A stretch of DNA of 53,299 bases, taken from positions 1 through 53,299 of the forward strand of contig JAJDBW010000006.1 of assembly GCA_029261155.1 (NCBI GenBank). Direction: 5' to 3'. Shown piece after piece: positions 17,407 to 26,869 of this stretch; position 1 is the stretch's first letter, and each line of letters starts with the position of its first letter. The DNA is from Nitrospirota bacterium. Lineage in GTDB: Bacteria > Nitrospirota > Nitrospiria > SBBL01 > JAADHI01. Both the position numbers and the translations under genes were made by a program. A model generated the notes under the pieces. The model was given only the letters and a program-made list of their open reading frames with translations. It made no database searches and was not told where the DNA came from.

Positions 17407-18974
17407 GGTTTAGGCGCTCCTTGAGAGGCATCAATCCGGTAGCGGCTTAGAAGCGTCCCCGTGACTTTTTCGAGGTTGATGAGCGACTTATTGTAATCAG
17501 TAATCGCCTTCAATTCCTTTCCCTTCGCATCTGCCAGGTCGTCTTGAAATTCCAAAAGATCGTGGCTGCTGATTAAACCCAGATTGAAGCGATCATTTCC
17601 GGCAGCGAGTTTTTCTGCAGACAAGAGACGGGACCGCCGCGTGGTTTCAATCCGTTGGAAGTCGGTCCGAACGCGTCGAATTCCTTCTTTCGTTTCGTTC
17701 ACGATTTCCTGAACAATTTTCTGTTCTATTAGAACGGCTTTGTTTAATGCGGTCTTTTCCTTTTTTAGGGCTGCGCGGGCTTCGCGATTGCCCAGAGGGA
17801 AGGAAAGGACCAGCCCCGCTTCCCATTGATGAAAGCTGCCCGAACTGAGTTGGTCGGTTTCGTTCGAGAAATCGCTTCCCAAGCCGTTAAGACCGACATT
17901 GCCCACCAAATCGAGCGATGGTGAAAGTTGGTCTTGCGCACGCTTCACCACCAAAGTTTGGTTTTGACGCAAGAACTGATTTCCTTTAATTTCGGGGCGT
18001 TGGGCAAGGGCCCATTTTAACACGCTTTCCTCATCGATTGTTTTTTCCGTTTCGATGGGGGCTTCGCTTGGAAGAATCGTTGGAGGCGAGGAGAAGGACT
18101 GCGCCGGTAGGTTTAACAAAATATGGAGCAGATCTTCCGTGTCTTGCACCGCTTTTTGGGCGATGATTACCGCTTCCTCCAGGGAGGCAACCCCCGAGTC
18201 GGCCACGAGGATTTCGATGGGGGCCAGCAAGCCTGAATCCACTTTGGCGCGAACCGAATTTAGGAGCTGTTTAGCCGATTCGCGGGCCTGCTCTTGAATT
18301 TCCAGGTTTTTGCGTTGAAACACGAGGTCCCAATAGGCGGTGCCAACGGATAAAATAATATTCATGACCTGGGCTTGGAACGCGCTTTCTGAAATCGCGA
18401 TTTGACGCTGAGCGATTCGCAAAGGGACTTCGGTTATTTCACTCCCGAATCCTTTGAGCAGGGGTTGGGTGAAGGAGAAAACCAGGTTGCCGCTCATGGT
18501 CGGATTTAGGGTTTGAAAGCTCGCCTTCGACCGAGCCTGCCCCAAATTGAGATCGTAATTTCCTCCCCAGCGATAGCGCTGATTGAGTCCGGCGCTGATG
18601 CGCTGGTTTTCCTGAACGATTTTTGTGGTTCCGCTCGGCCCGATTTCGATGCCGGAGGTCGAACTCCGTACGGTCCGGTTGCTTCGGGTATCGAGCGTTA
18701 ATGTTGTATCGAATTGCGCTGCTTCAATTTGAAAGGCAAAGCGGCTTAAATGGATGTTTTCCCGTTCGACCTGTATATCGATATTATTCACTAAGGCCAA
18801 CTCGATGGCTTTGGAAAGCGAAAGAGAAAGGGGCGCGGGGTTTTCCGCGTAAAGGCCTAAAGGCTTAAGGCAGGAGAGGCTGAGGAGACCTAGTAGCGTT
18901 AAGCATAGGTTTCGCCAGGGGGCCTGGCTGGACGGACTGTTTTCGAGTTGCGCCTTCTTTGACGGTGTATTCAA
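17403..18974 (-). CDS. TolC family outer-membrane efflux protein
   Basis: This protein of about 523 residues starts with a long N-region and a hydrophobic signal ending LGLYA-ENP. It then has the duplicated TolC architecture: helical coiled coils with the conserved start SLSKAIELALVNNIDIQVERENI and a second repeat beginning near LKWALAQRPEIKGNQFL. It forms the outer-membrane duct of the exporter. The first possible start is TTG at 18974; an in-frame stop lies at 18990-18992 and there is no obvious ribosome site, so the N-terminus is uncertain. It is the first gene of the exporter operon and is divergent from the SGNH gene. Confidence 0.88.
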   Translation of the reverse strand: MNTPSKKAQLENSPSSQAPWRNLCLTLLGLLSLSCLKPLGLYAENPAPLSLSLSKAIELALVNNIDIQVERENIHLSRFAFQIEAAQFDTTLTLDTRSNRTVRSSTSGIEIGPSGTTKIVQENQRISAGLNQRYRWGGNYDLNLGQARSKASFQTLNPTMSGNLVFSFTQPLLKGFGSEITEVPLRIAQRQIAISESAFQAQVMNIILSVGTAYWDLVFQRKNLEIQEQARESAKQLLNSVRAKVDSGLLAPIEILVADSGVASLEEAVIIAQKAVQDTEDLLHILLNLPAQSFSSPPTILPSEAPIETEKTIDEESVLKWALAQRPEIKGNQFLRQNQTLVVKRAQDQLSPSLDLVGNVGLNGLGSDFSNETDQLSSGSFHQWEAGLVLSFPLGNREARAALKKEKTALNKAVLIEQKIVQEIVNETKEGIRRVRTDFQRIETTRRSRLLSAEKLAAGNDRFNLGLISSHDLLEFQDDLADAKGKELKAITDYNKSLINLEKVTGTLLSRYRIDASQGAPKP

Positions 18975-19099
18975 GGTTGAATCAGAATATCAAAAGCCTC
19001 TTCAAATTACAATTTAGCAGGGGCGTGTCGAATGAGGCAGAGAAAACGTCTTTCCTGCGGTTAGGACACAAAGGCAATCATTCTGTCCGGGAAATTTCA

Positions 19100-19108
19100 T
19101 GCTATAAT
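19100..19108 (+). promoter_or_regulatory. Extended -10 promoter of the SGNH-TPR gene
   Basis: TGCTATAAT is a full extended -10 element with a perfect TATAAT (19103-19108). No clear -35 is present, as is common for extended -10 promoters. A start near 19,115 would precede the ATG at 19160 by about 45 nt and exclude translation from 18959. Confidence 0.55.
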
Positions 19109-19159
19109 TCAAAGACAGTCTCCGTGTATCGATCGTTTCTCCACCTCCCACATCGAGCC

Positions 19160-21034
19160 ATGCCAAAGCCCATCAACAATAATAAATATCGCCTCTTCTT
19201 TTTTTTAACCCTCGCTTTTCCGCTCCTGTTTTTCGTGACGGTCGAGCTCGGACTTCGTGTCTTCGGCTCAGGTCAAAACGTAGATCTCTTTATTCCCGCA
19301 GAAGAAGGTTTTTCCGATAAAGACCGATTGATGCTCAACCCGGATGTCGCCCATCGTTATTTTTCTAAAGAGACCTTTACGCCTCGCCCTCCCTTTGAAC
19401 ACTTCTTAAAACAAAAACCGGAAAACGGTTATCGTATTTTTATGATGGGAGGATCGACGACGGCGGGTTGGCCCTACCCAAATCATGTGATGTCGTCCCG
19501 CATCTTAAACCAGCGCCTTTCGGACGCCTTTCCCGATAAGACCATCGAAGTGATCAATACAGGAATCGCGGCCGTCAATAGCCACACCCTTCTTGACTTT
19601 ATGGATGAAATCCTCGCGCAGGACCCGGACGCGATCCTCATCTATGCCGGACACAACGAATTTTATGGCGCACTTGGGGCGGCCTCGACCGAATCGCTGG
19701 GCGGTATGCACTGGGTGATTCGCAGCTATCTGGCCTTGCTCGATTTTAAAACGGTGCAATGGCTCCGGGACCGTTATCACGATCTTCGGAGTCAGTGGGG
19801 AAGTCAAAAAAAGTCAGAGGCAGATCAGGGCCGCCATCCCACCCTCATGGGTCAGATGATTGGGGAGCGGCGCATTCCCTACGGGGGCAAAATCTACCAA
19901 AGGGCGCATGCGCAATTCCGTGAAAACCTCCGAGACATTCTGAAACGATCGAAAAAAGCTGGTGTGCCGGTTTTAATCAGCGAGTTGGTCAGTAATGTCA
20001 GGGATCAGGCCCCCTTTGTTTCCATCGAAACGGAAGCCGATGAGCGGGCGGATCTTGTCTTTAAGCGCGCCCGGCGCCTGGAGGCCGAAGGGGATAATGC
20101 GCTTGCGCGCGAAGCCTATTACCGCGCGAAAGATCTGGATGGCCTGCGTTTCCGTGCGGCCGAAGCCCTCAACGCGATTATTCACGAAACGGCCGAAGCC
20201 TTCGATATTCCAGTGGTTCCGATGAAACAATATTTTGAAGCGGCTTCTCCGAAGGGTTTGATCGGGGCCAATATCATGTTGGAGCACCTTCATCCGAAGG
20301 CCGAAGGCTACCTTTTAATCGCGGATGCATTTTTCGAGGCCTTGAGGCAGCACGGCTTTATCCGTCGCCCTTGGAAAACGGGAGGTTTAAAACCGGCATC
20401 TGTTTATGCCGAAGCGTGGCCGATCACCGACTACGACCGTGCCCTTGGATTTTTGAGAATCGTAAGTCTGATGGACCATTGGCCTTTTACACCGCCCTCG
20501 GTGTCGGGCGATGCCTTCGCGCGTTTTTTGCCGACGACAAAAGCGGAAGAACTCGCTTATCGCACCGTGAAAGACGAGATCGACTTTATCGATGCGCATG
20601 TTGAAATGGCAGACTACTATCAAGCTGAGGGGCATGTCGAAATGGCTTACCGAGAATATCAGGCCTTGATTCGATCTTCTCCCTTTGATGCGGAGCGATA
20701 CATCATGGCTGCACGGCATCGCTTCCAAAATGATGATCTCGAAGCCGCGCTTCAGTTGCTTCAAAGCGCCTTGGCCTTAAAAGACTCTGGAGTGGCCAAT
20801 AAATGGTCAGGAGTCATTTTATTGAGAAGCGGGAGGTCGAAGGCGGCGCTAGCCCATTTGGAAAGGGCGCTCCATTATCTCCCGGATGACACTCAGTTGC
20901 TCTATAATCTTGGGGATGCCTATGTCCTTGAAGGCCGCAAGCCGCAAGCCAAAACGATGCTTTCGCGCCTGCGGGCCCTGGATGTAAATGCGGAGGAAAT
21001 CGAGGTCCTGAGAACCTTGATCGATACGCATTAG
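19160..21034 (+). CDS. Membrane-anchored SGNH/GDSL hydrolase with C-terminal TPR repeats
   Basis: This 624-residue protein has one N-terminal membrane helix (LFFFLTLAFPLLFFVTVELGL). An SGNH-type hydrolase domain follows (about residues 90-400): the nucleophile block reads MMGGSTTAGWPY, the Asn block YAGHNEFYGALG, and the C-terminal D/E-x-x-H block EHLHPKAEGYLLI. The last 170 residues hold helical TPR-like repeats (HVEMAYREYQALI, DLEAALQLLQSAL, RSKAALAHLERAL, TQLLYNLGDAYVLEG). It probably removes or transfers an acyl group on an envelope carbohydrate; the substrate is unknown. I prefer ATG 19160 because a promoter lies just upstream. Confidence 0.85.
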   Translation: MPKPINNNKYRLFFFLTLAFPLLFFVTVELGLRVFGSGQNVDLFIPAEEGFSDKDRLMLNPDVAHRYFSKETFTPRPPFEHFLKQKPENGYRIFMMGGSTTAGWPYPNHVMSSRILNQRLSDAFPDKTIEVINTGIAAVNSHTLLDFMDEILAQDPDAILIYAGHNEFYGALGAASTESLGGMHWVIRSYLALLDFKTVQWLRDRYHDLRSQWGSQKKSEADQGRHPTLMGQMIGERRIPYGGKIYQRAHAQFRENLRDILKRSKKAGVPVLISELVSNVRDQAPFVSIETEADERADLVFKRARRLEAEGDNALAREAYYRAKDLDGLRFRAAEALNAIIHETAEAFDIPVVPMKQYFEAASPKGLIGANIMLEHLHPKAEGYLLIADAFFEALRQHGFIRRPWKTGGLKPASVYAEAWPITDYDRALGFLRIVSLMDHWPFTPPSVSGDAFARFLPTTKAEELAYRTVKDEIDFIDAHVEMADYYQAEGHVEMAYREYQALIRSSPFDAERYIMAARHRFQNDDLEAALQLLQSALALKDSGVANKWSGVILLRSGRSKAALAHLERALHYLPDDTQLLYNLGDAYVLEGRKPQAKTMLSRLRALDVNAEEIEVLRTLIDTH

Positions 21035-21602
21035 GACACTGGTCTCTGACCCGAGCGCCGAAGGTGTTTCCCAGAGTTATACGTTTTAAGTCCCGAACGG
21101 CCTGAATCGCGCGGTCATTCGACGATTCATTTTCTCTTTTTGCTAAACCGTTTTTTCCAGGCAATCCCGACCTTGTTTCCAGGAAACACGAAGTTTTGCT
21201 CCTGTGTTCCATGTTGGGCCTTTGGAACCTTAATCCGATTGACTTTCGAGTGGGCTTGCCTTAGTATTTTTTTTCGTCCTGTGTCTTGGATAGGGTTACT
21301 TGCTGAGTTCTCGGACCTTCCGTTTTGGACCCTGTCTGACTTTCCATGGCATGAGGTGATGCCAAGATTTAGACACTTCTTGGCGACCTAAAATAGGTCC
21401 AAGAATAAAAAGCTTAAAGAGGCCATTCTCTACCTTGGATTCACAGAAAAGTCGCTTCGGGAACATTAAATCTGCTAACAGAGGTCAAGGGGACGAGCTC
21501 TAAGGAAGCTGGGGGCCTTCCCCTTTTTTTCCTCTAAAGTAGACTGTGAAAGGTGCCTTAAGTCGATTGAAAAGCGTGTACATTGGAGGCAGGTAAAAAA
21601 GA
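21035..21602. other. 568-nt intergenic stretch
   Basis: There is no convincing gene. A palindrome TGTTTCC-A-GGAAACA lies at 21174-21188 and could be a regulator site. A possible terminator is near 21503-21530, and an A-rich ribosome site (GGAGGCAGG) precedes the gene at 21603. Confidence 0.5.
21503..21530 (+). terminator. Weak intrinsic terminator candidate
   Basis: GGAAG...CTTCC or, nested, GGGG-CCTT-CCCC is followed directly by a run of seven T. The stem is short. It may end transcripts from 19160. Confidence 0.35.
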
Positions 21603-23555
21603 ATGAATAAACCGAAAAACACAAGCTGGCCGCATTTTTTGGGGCCCGTTGAAGATTTAGAAAACCATGTTAAGACCGATTGGTGGCGGCATATCTTTAA
21701 CGCCAACTATTTGAGAACCGATGGGGACGTGGTGGAGGACATGGCCATTACCCGATCGGAAATTGACTTGTTTCTGAGTATTTTGAATCCCATTGATAAA
21801 GATTGCGCAATTTTGGATTTGTGTTGCGGCCAGGGTCGCCATTCCTTGGAGTTGGCCCGCCGGGGTTACACCAATCTATTCGGTTTCGATCGTTCCCATT
21901 ATCTCATCAACCGCGCGAAATCGATCAATCGAAAAGAAGGGAACAATGTTATATTTAGAGAAGGCGATGCCCGAAAGTTGCCTTTTTCCACGGATGCCTT
22001 CGACTATGTTTTTATCGCAGGGAATAGTTTTGGCTATTTCGAATCGATACACGATGATTTAAAAGTGCTCAAGGAAGTAATCCGCGTCCTAAAACCCTTT
22101 GGAAAGCTCTTGATCGATATTTCGGATGGAAATTACATGCGAAGTCATTTTCAGCCGCGCAGTTGGGAGTGGATCAATCAAAATCACTTTGTCTGCCGCG
22201 AGCGATCGCTTTCTTCCGATAACGAACGGCTGATTTCGAGAGAAGTGATTACGAATGTCAAAAAAGGCGTGATTGCAGATCAATTTTATGCGGAACGACT
22301 CTATACCCAAGAAAGCCTGAATGAGCTGCTTAAAAGCTCGAATTTTTCTGAGGTGACGTTCCATCCCGAATTTACAACAGATTCGCAGAGGAAACAGGAT
22401 TTAGGCATGATGGCACAACGCTTCCTGGTCACCTCCGTCGCGCAAAAGGAATGGAGCCACGTCAAAAAAGAGTCGAAACAGACAAAGCCAATCGCGGTGC
22501 TTTTGGGTGACCATCGAAAAACAGACAATGTAAAACCCGAGGGTAAATTCGACGAGGACGATTTTTTTACGATCAACGCACTGAAAAGTGCGCTGGCGGA
22601 ATTAAAAGAATACGACTTCGTTTACCTCAACCAGCACGATACCCTAATTCACGATCTTCAAAATAAAAAGAGAAGTTTCGATTTTGTGTTGAATTTATGC
22701 GATGAGGGTTTCGATAACGATGCCACCAAAGAATTGCACGTCCCGACTTTGTTGGAAATGTTGGGCATTGCTTACACGGGGGGAACCCCGCAGTGTCTGG
22801 CCTATTGTTACGACAAATCCTTAACACGGGGCGTTGCCAAGGAAATGGATATTCCCGTGCCGCTGGCTTTTTTCATTAAGCCGGAGGATACCAATTTTAT
22901 TAAAATGAAGATCGAGTTCCCCGTGATTGTGAAACCCAATTTTGGCGATTCGAGTTTTGGTATTACTCAGGAAAGTGTGTGCCGGTCGATCGAGGAATTT
23001 GAGAACGCCCTCATCAAAGTAAGAGATAAGGTGGGTTATGACAAGCCCGTGTTGGTGGAAGAATTTTTGGTGGGAAAGGATATTAGCGTCGGCATTATCG
23101 GCAATCCGCCCGAATCTTACCAGATCCTACCCATTATCGAAGAAGATTACTCGGTGCTGCCCGCTCATTTACCTAAAATCTGCGGCTACGAGGCGAAATG
23201 GGATCCCAACTCGCCCTATTTTCAAATCAAATCGCTCCCCGCAAACTTGCCCGAAGAAACCGAGCAATTTTTGATTGCCTGTTGCCTCAAGCTCTTCGAG
23301 CGATTGGGTTGTCGAGATTATGCCCGATTCGATTGGCGATTGGACAGCAAGGAAACCCCGCGATTGCTCGAGGTCAATCCGAATCCAGGATGGTGCTGGG
23401 ATGGCCATCTTGCCAAGATGGCAAAGTTCGCCGATATTTCCTATGCTCAGATGCTGAATCGTATCTTAAAGGCCGGTGAAGAACGTCTGCAGCGTCTTCG
23501 AAAGGAACCCGATCCCCAAAATGCAGACAAGGTCGTGAAGGCCCCTGAAAATTAA
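21603..23555 (+). CDS. Fusion of a class I methyltransferase and a D-Ala-D-Ala-ligase-like ATP-grasp domain
   Basis: This 650-residue protein joins two enzymes. Residues about 30-270 form a SAM-dependent methyltransferase (motif I AILDLCCGQGRHSLELA, acidic GFDRSH, and DYVFIAGNSFGYF). Residues about 290-630 form an ATP-grasp ligase of the D-alanine-D-alanine ligase type: an N-terminal substrate lobe (FDFVLNLCDEGFDNDA), a GGTP loop, a lysine lobe (FPVIVKPNFGDSSFGI), VLVEEFLVGKDISV, and the metal site RLLEVNPNPGWCWDGHLA. The ligase half probably forms an amide bond between amino acids, and the other half methylates the product or a precursor. The missing link is the substrate. A ribosome site lies upstream of ATG 21603. 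Confidence 0.85.
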   Translation: MNKPKNTSWPHFLGPVEDLENHVKTDWWRHIFNANYLRTDGDVVEDMAITRSEIDLFLSILNPIDKDCAILDLCCGQGRHSLELARRGYTNLFGFDRSHYLINRAKSINRKEGNNVIFREGDARKLPFSTDAFDYVFIAGNSFGYFESIHDDLKVLKEVIRVLKPFGKLLIDISDGNYMRSHFQPRSWEWINQNHFVCRERSLSSDNERLISREVITNVKKGVIADQFYAERLYTQESLNELLKSSNFSEVTFHPEFTTDSQRKQDLGMMAQRFLVTSVAQKEWSHVKKESKQTKPIAVLLGDHRKTDNVKPEGKFDEDDFFTINALKSALAELKEYDFVYLNQHDTLIHDLQNKKRSFDFVLNLCDEGFDNDATKELHVPTLLEMLGIAYTGGTPQCLAYCYDKSLTRGVAKEMDIPVPLAFFIKPEDTNFIKMKIEFPVIVKPNFGDSSFGITQESVCRSIEEFENALIKVRDKVGYDKPVLVEEFLVGKDISVGIIGNPPESYQILPIIEEDYSVLPAHLPKICGYEAKWDPNSPYFQIKSLPANLPEETEQFLIACCLKLFERLGCRDYARFDWRLDSKETPRLLEVNPNPGWCWDGHLAKMAKFADISYAQMLNRILKAGEERLQRLRKEPDPQNADKVVKAPEN

Positions 23556-23615
23556 TTCAGGGTGAGATCCCCGCCATCGTAGTGTGGTTTTCGGGTTCTG
23601 TGAGGAAACAGCCGA

Positions 23616-24116
23616 TTAGTGGTCTGTTTTTTCAGGGACTTCGGTCTTTCTTTCGGCCTCGTCTTCTTTTATCTTCAAAGTTTCCTCAATGGCGGCCATT
23701 CGTTTAAAATCGTCTGCAAAGGCTTCCGCGATGTGATTCGCTTCGCCCCGTCTTTGCATTTGCCACAGCTTTTCTCCGACTTCTTGATAGCGTTTTTCTA
23801 AATTGTTTTTGAGATTATGAATCTCAAGTTTGAGCTTGGCTTGGTGTGCGGCTTGTAGGGTAAAATCTCCGACAGCGGCTGCACTTGTTTTGACCATTTT
23901 TTCGCCTTTTTCGGTCACTTGAACAAACATTTCTTTCAATGTACTGGAAAAGTTCTTCTCTTCCTCCGTCTTAGGGGGGGCTGTTTTTTCCAGATTTTCA
24001 GCCTGGGGAGTGTTTTCAGCTTTGCCAGTTTTGCCTGGTTTGCTTTTCCCATTGTGCTGAATCGGATCGATATTTTTAATAGTTTCACCCTCTTTTTTTT
24101 CGTCTGCGCTAATCAT
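23616..24116 (-). CDS. Charged coiled-coil protein, function unknown
   Basis: I place the start at ATG 24116 (166 residues) because GGAGGG lies 5 nt upstream; a further 18 residues would be added by ATG 24170. The first 70 residues are low-complexity (Lys, Glu, Thr, Pro). The C-terminal half is helical, with a coiled coil (KLKLEIHNLKNNLEKRYQEVGEKLWQM). There is no signal peptide or membrane segment. The gene is convergent with the methyltransferase-ligase fusion. Nothing indicates a function. Confidence 0.6.
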   Translation of the reverse strand: MISADEKKEGETIKNIDPIQHNGKSKPGKTGKAENTPQAENLEKTAPPKTEEEKNFSSTLKEMFVQVTEKGEKMVKTSAAAVGDFTLQAAHQAKLKLEIHNLKNNLEKRYQEVGEKLWQMQRRGEANHIAEAFADDFKRMAAIEETLKIKEDEAERKTEVPEKTDH

Positions 24117-24255
24117 TTTACCCTCCGCATTTCGTTTCTTTCGATTTGAAACCCGCTTCTCCTTTGGCATTCATTTATGGGAGAAACCGTTTTTTCTGAC
24201 AGCGGTCCACTTGGTTTTTATGAGAAAAGAGGCACCGGTCAAAATATGGAAGTCT

Positions 24256-24370
24256 GTACTTAAGCGATTTAGGCTAAACTGGACACGAAGAGGAGAAGTC
24301 AGTGGATAGCTGCGGCTTGAGTGCACTTAGACTTCTGCGTGTCCAATTGCAAAGGTCTAAATCGAAGTGC
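24256..24370. repeat. Imperfect inverted repeat element, MITE-like
   Basis: Two arms of about 40 nt face each other around a 33-nt centre. Shared blocks, read inward from each end, are G(T/C)ACTT, CGATTTAG, AA(C/T)TGGACACG and AGAAGT, with small insertions. Such ends resemble IS3/IS481-type element termini, so this could be a miniature or decayed element, but a folded RNA is also possible. It lies in the 449-nt gap between the coiled-coil and MscS genes, which has no other feature that I can name. Confidence 0.55.
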
Positions 24371-24565
24371 TAAAAACAAAGCGGGTTCTCCGTTTCTTCG
24401 CTGTTTTGATCCCATCATCTCTTATTTCGAACATGAGAACCCCTTTCTTTGAATGCGTCATTATACAATAGGAGCCTTAGGATAATCAAAGGAAATCGAG
24501 GGCTCAAGCGAAGGAGGAGTGATCAGGAGATGAACAGTGCTTTAAAATAAGGGGGAGGGGGCGAT

Positions 24566-25468
24566 TTAAGTCTTGGTTTTTGTCGTTACTGTTTTAGGGT
24601 TGACGAAAGGGAGTGGCAAGGGCGAGCGAAGATGAAGATCTCGCTGTGGGAAGGGGATTTCCACGCCATTGTCGCGAAACTTTCGGACGATGGCGCAATT
24701 GAGATCGGAGCGTGCCTGGCGGTCTCTTTTGGGATTGCCGATCCAAGCGCGGAGGTTCATATCCCATGAGGAATCCCCGAAGGTTTCGAGGAGAACTTCC
24801 GGTTTGGGGCTTTTCAATACTTCGGGGTTTTCGTCCGCGACTTCGTAGAGTGAACGCAAGACCGTATCCAAATCGGAATTGTAGGAGACGCCCACCGCGA
24901 TATCGAGACGAACCTTTGGATCGGTATGAGACCAGTTGATGACCGTGCCTGAAATAAATTCTGTGTTAGGAACAATGATCGAGATATTGTTCAAAGAACG
25001 AATCGTGGTTGAACGGATATTGATTTCGATGACATCGCCTTCCGTATCGCCGACTGTAACCCGGTCGCCAACTTTGATATGCCGCTCAAATAATAAGATA
25101 AGCCCTGAAATAAAGTTCGACGTGATGTTTTGCAGGCCGAAACCGATTCCGACGGACAGAAAGCCAAACACAACCAAGAGTCCGCTAAGGTCGATGCCGA
25201 TAAATTGGAAGGCAACGACCACACCCACCACCACGACTGTGTATTGCACAATGCGGGCAAGGGAGTAGCGCGTGCCTTCTTCGACTTGCAGTCGAGCTAA
25301 GAAACGCGTCATCAAAATTCGCCGCAGTATTCGAGAGCTACCAATAAAAAATGCAGCGACGACCCCAAAGGTAATGAGAGAGCGTAGCGTGACGCTGGTA
25401 TTCGCGACATGAAAAATGGCGAAATCGAGCACACTATTTATCGCGTGTATGACTTCCATAATCGTCAT
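24566..25468 (-). CDS. MscS family mechanosensitive channel
   Basis: This 300-residue inner-membrane channel has three membrane segments (about residues 28-48, 68-90 and the pore helix at about 93-125). The pore motif VGIGFGLQNITSNFISGL and the following GDRVTVGDTEGDVIEI beta-domain are diagnostic. It should open under membrane tension to release solutes during hypo-osmotic shock. AGGAAT lies 5-6 nt upstream of ATG 25468. It is close to the membrane protein at 25690 and the glycine-zipper protein at 26962, all on the minus strand. Confidence 0.93.
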   Translation of the reverse strand: MTIMEVIHAINSVLDFAIFHVANTSVTLRSLITFGVVAAFFIGSSRILRRILMTRFLARLQVEEGTRYSLARIVQYTVVVVGVVVAFQFIGIDLSGLLVVFGFLSVGIGFGLQNITSNFISGLILLFERHIKVGDRVTVGDTEGDVIEINIRSTTIRSLNNISIIVPNTEFISGTVINWSHTDPKVRLDIAVGVSYNSDLDTVLRSLYEVADENPEVLKSPKPEVLLETFGDSSWDMNLRAWIGNPKRDRQARSDLNCAIVRKFRDNGVEIPFPQRDLHLRSPLPLPFVNPKTVTTKTKT

Positions 25469-25689
25469 GACGATTCCTGATGAGGCCGCTTGGGCTTTGT
25501 CTCTTTTTTAAGGCTTTTCAGCACTCGGTAAAGTCTTACTTTCGGGATCGCGTTTTTGTAGTTGATACGCAACCTTTACTTCTACCTGGTTTATCCGAAT
25601 ATTTCAATCCTCAAATTGACTTGCGCTTGATTGTTGCGAGTCCTCGTATAAGCTAAGTTCCACGTGCGCTTGTGTAGAGGTTCTCGCGA

Positions 25690-26685
25690 TTAAAATGACA
25701 GTTTATCCGATGTCCTATCCTTTGCTTCAGGCATGACTTTGATGAGCAGGGATTCTAATTTTGATTTTATTTCTTTTTGCGGGGTCTCCGTGCCAATCTC
25801 TTGTTGAATTTTAATTAATTGGCCGACGAACAGGCGTTCTCTTTCCATGGCTCTCATGGCCAGTTTGATTTTCTCTTTTTGAATTTCGGTTTCGACCATC
25901 GTCTCTTTGCTTCCCTCAAATAGCGAGCGAACCGTTTCGACCATGCGATTTAAAAAAGTATACACCAGGTCTGCAGAGAATCCGCCGAGAATCGCGAGGA
26001 GCGGTCGAACAATGCCCACTTCTAAAAAATCGCTTTGGATGGCTGTATCAGAGATCACGAGTGAGAGAATAAGTCCTGAAATCAAACCCAGTAAAAAGCG
26101 AATCCAATAAGAGGCTTCATGGTTTGGGTCAAAGGTTAGGTTCGTAATATAACGGTTTGCTTTGTAGAGCGCGGTAAAGGAGGAGCCCAATCCGGCGGCA
26201 GTCAGAAGGAAGATCAAATTGATGAGTAATGGGAGGCCTTCCGAATTAAAGATACTTGTTCCCTGGTCGTTAATATCGGGCGAAAGGACGATGGCGATAA
26301 AAGCCAACAGAGAAATAATCGCAACCAACATCAGTTGTCTGACCAGTGGCACAGGACCTAAAGACTTCAGGATTCCCTTTTGTTTTGCGAGAAATATGAG
26401 GAGAATAGACTGCGGGATAGCGGGTTCAACGATTTTAGATAAGGTGCTGTGCGCTTTGCCCAAGTGATCGATCTCAAAGCTTTTCTTTTTTGAAACGCCA
26501 TTGTGATCGCTTGATTCTTTATCGCCCTTGTCTTGATTTTTCAGTTCGAAAAAATCGATCACTTCGATGACCGTTGCCGGTAGCGTCTTGCCCATGGACA
26601 AGGCATATTCCGCCATGGCGCGGCACTCGAGAAGAAGTTCATCTCGTAAAAATACGGATTGATTTCTTGTTTTAAGCGTCTCCAT
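25690..26685 (-). CDS. Four-helix membrane protein with cytoplasmic ends, unknown function
   Basis: This 331-residue protein starts at ATG 26685, with GGAGG 5 nt upstream; TTG 26697 is a poorer choice. A soluble N-region of about 105 residues is followed by four hydrophobic segments (LVRQLMLVAIISLLAFIAIVL; LLINLIFLLTAAGLGSSF; IRFLLGLISGLILSLVI; RPLLAILGGFSADLVYTFL). A C-terminal charged coiled coil follows (EIQKEKIKLAMRAMERERL). I do not recognise the family. Its place between a candidate pore-forming effector gene and a mechanosensitive channel makes a membrane-protecting or immunity role conceivable; this is speculation. Confidence 0.7.
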   Translation of the reverse strand: METLKTRNQSVFLRDELLLECRAMAEYALSMGKTLPATVIEVIDFFELKNQDKGDKESSDHNGVSKKKSFEIDHLGKAHSTLSKIVEPAIPQSILLIFLAKQKGILKSLGPVPLVRQLMLVAIISLLAFIAIVLSPDINDQGTSIFNSEGLPLLINLIFLLTAAGLGSSFTALYKANRYITNLTFDPNHEASYWIRFLLGLISGLILSLVISDTAIQSDFLEVGIVRPLLAILGGFSADLVYTFLNRMVETVRSLFEGSKETMVETEIQKEKIKLAMRAMERERLFVGQLIKIQQEIGTETPQKEIKSKLESLLIKVMPEAKDRTSDKLSF

Positions 26686-26869
26686 CTGTTCCTCCAAAAA
26701 AGATATTCACATGGGAAAAGATTGTAAATGATGATGCGCTATTTCCGAAAACCAAAACCGCATTCTCTGCCTCTACTGGTATTAAGGCGTATCTTTCTTC
26801 CAAATAGAATGTCTGAGGAAAGGCAGATGTGGGATGGGGGTGTTTTCTCAGTCGGAGCATTGCCATAGT

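Noticed and set aside
21140-21391. 83-codon frame in the 21.0-21.6 kb gap
   Set aside because: It is rich in Phe, Leu, Trp and Cys as expected for random T-rich sequence, with no ribosome site.
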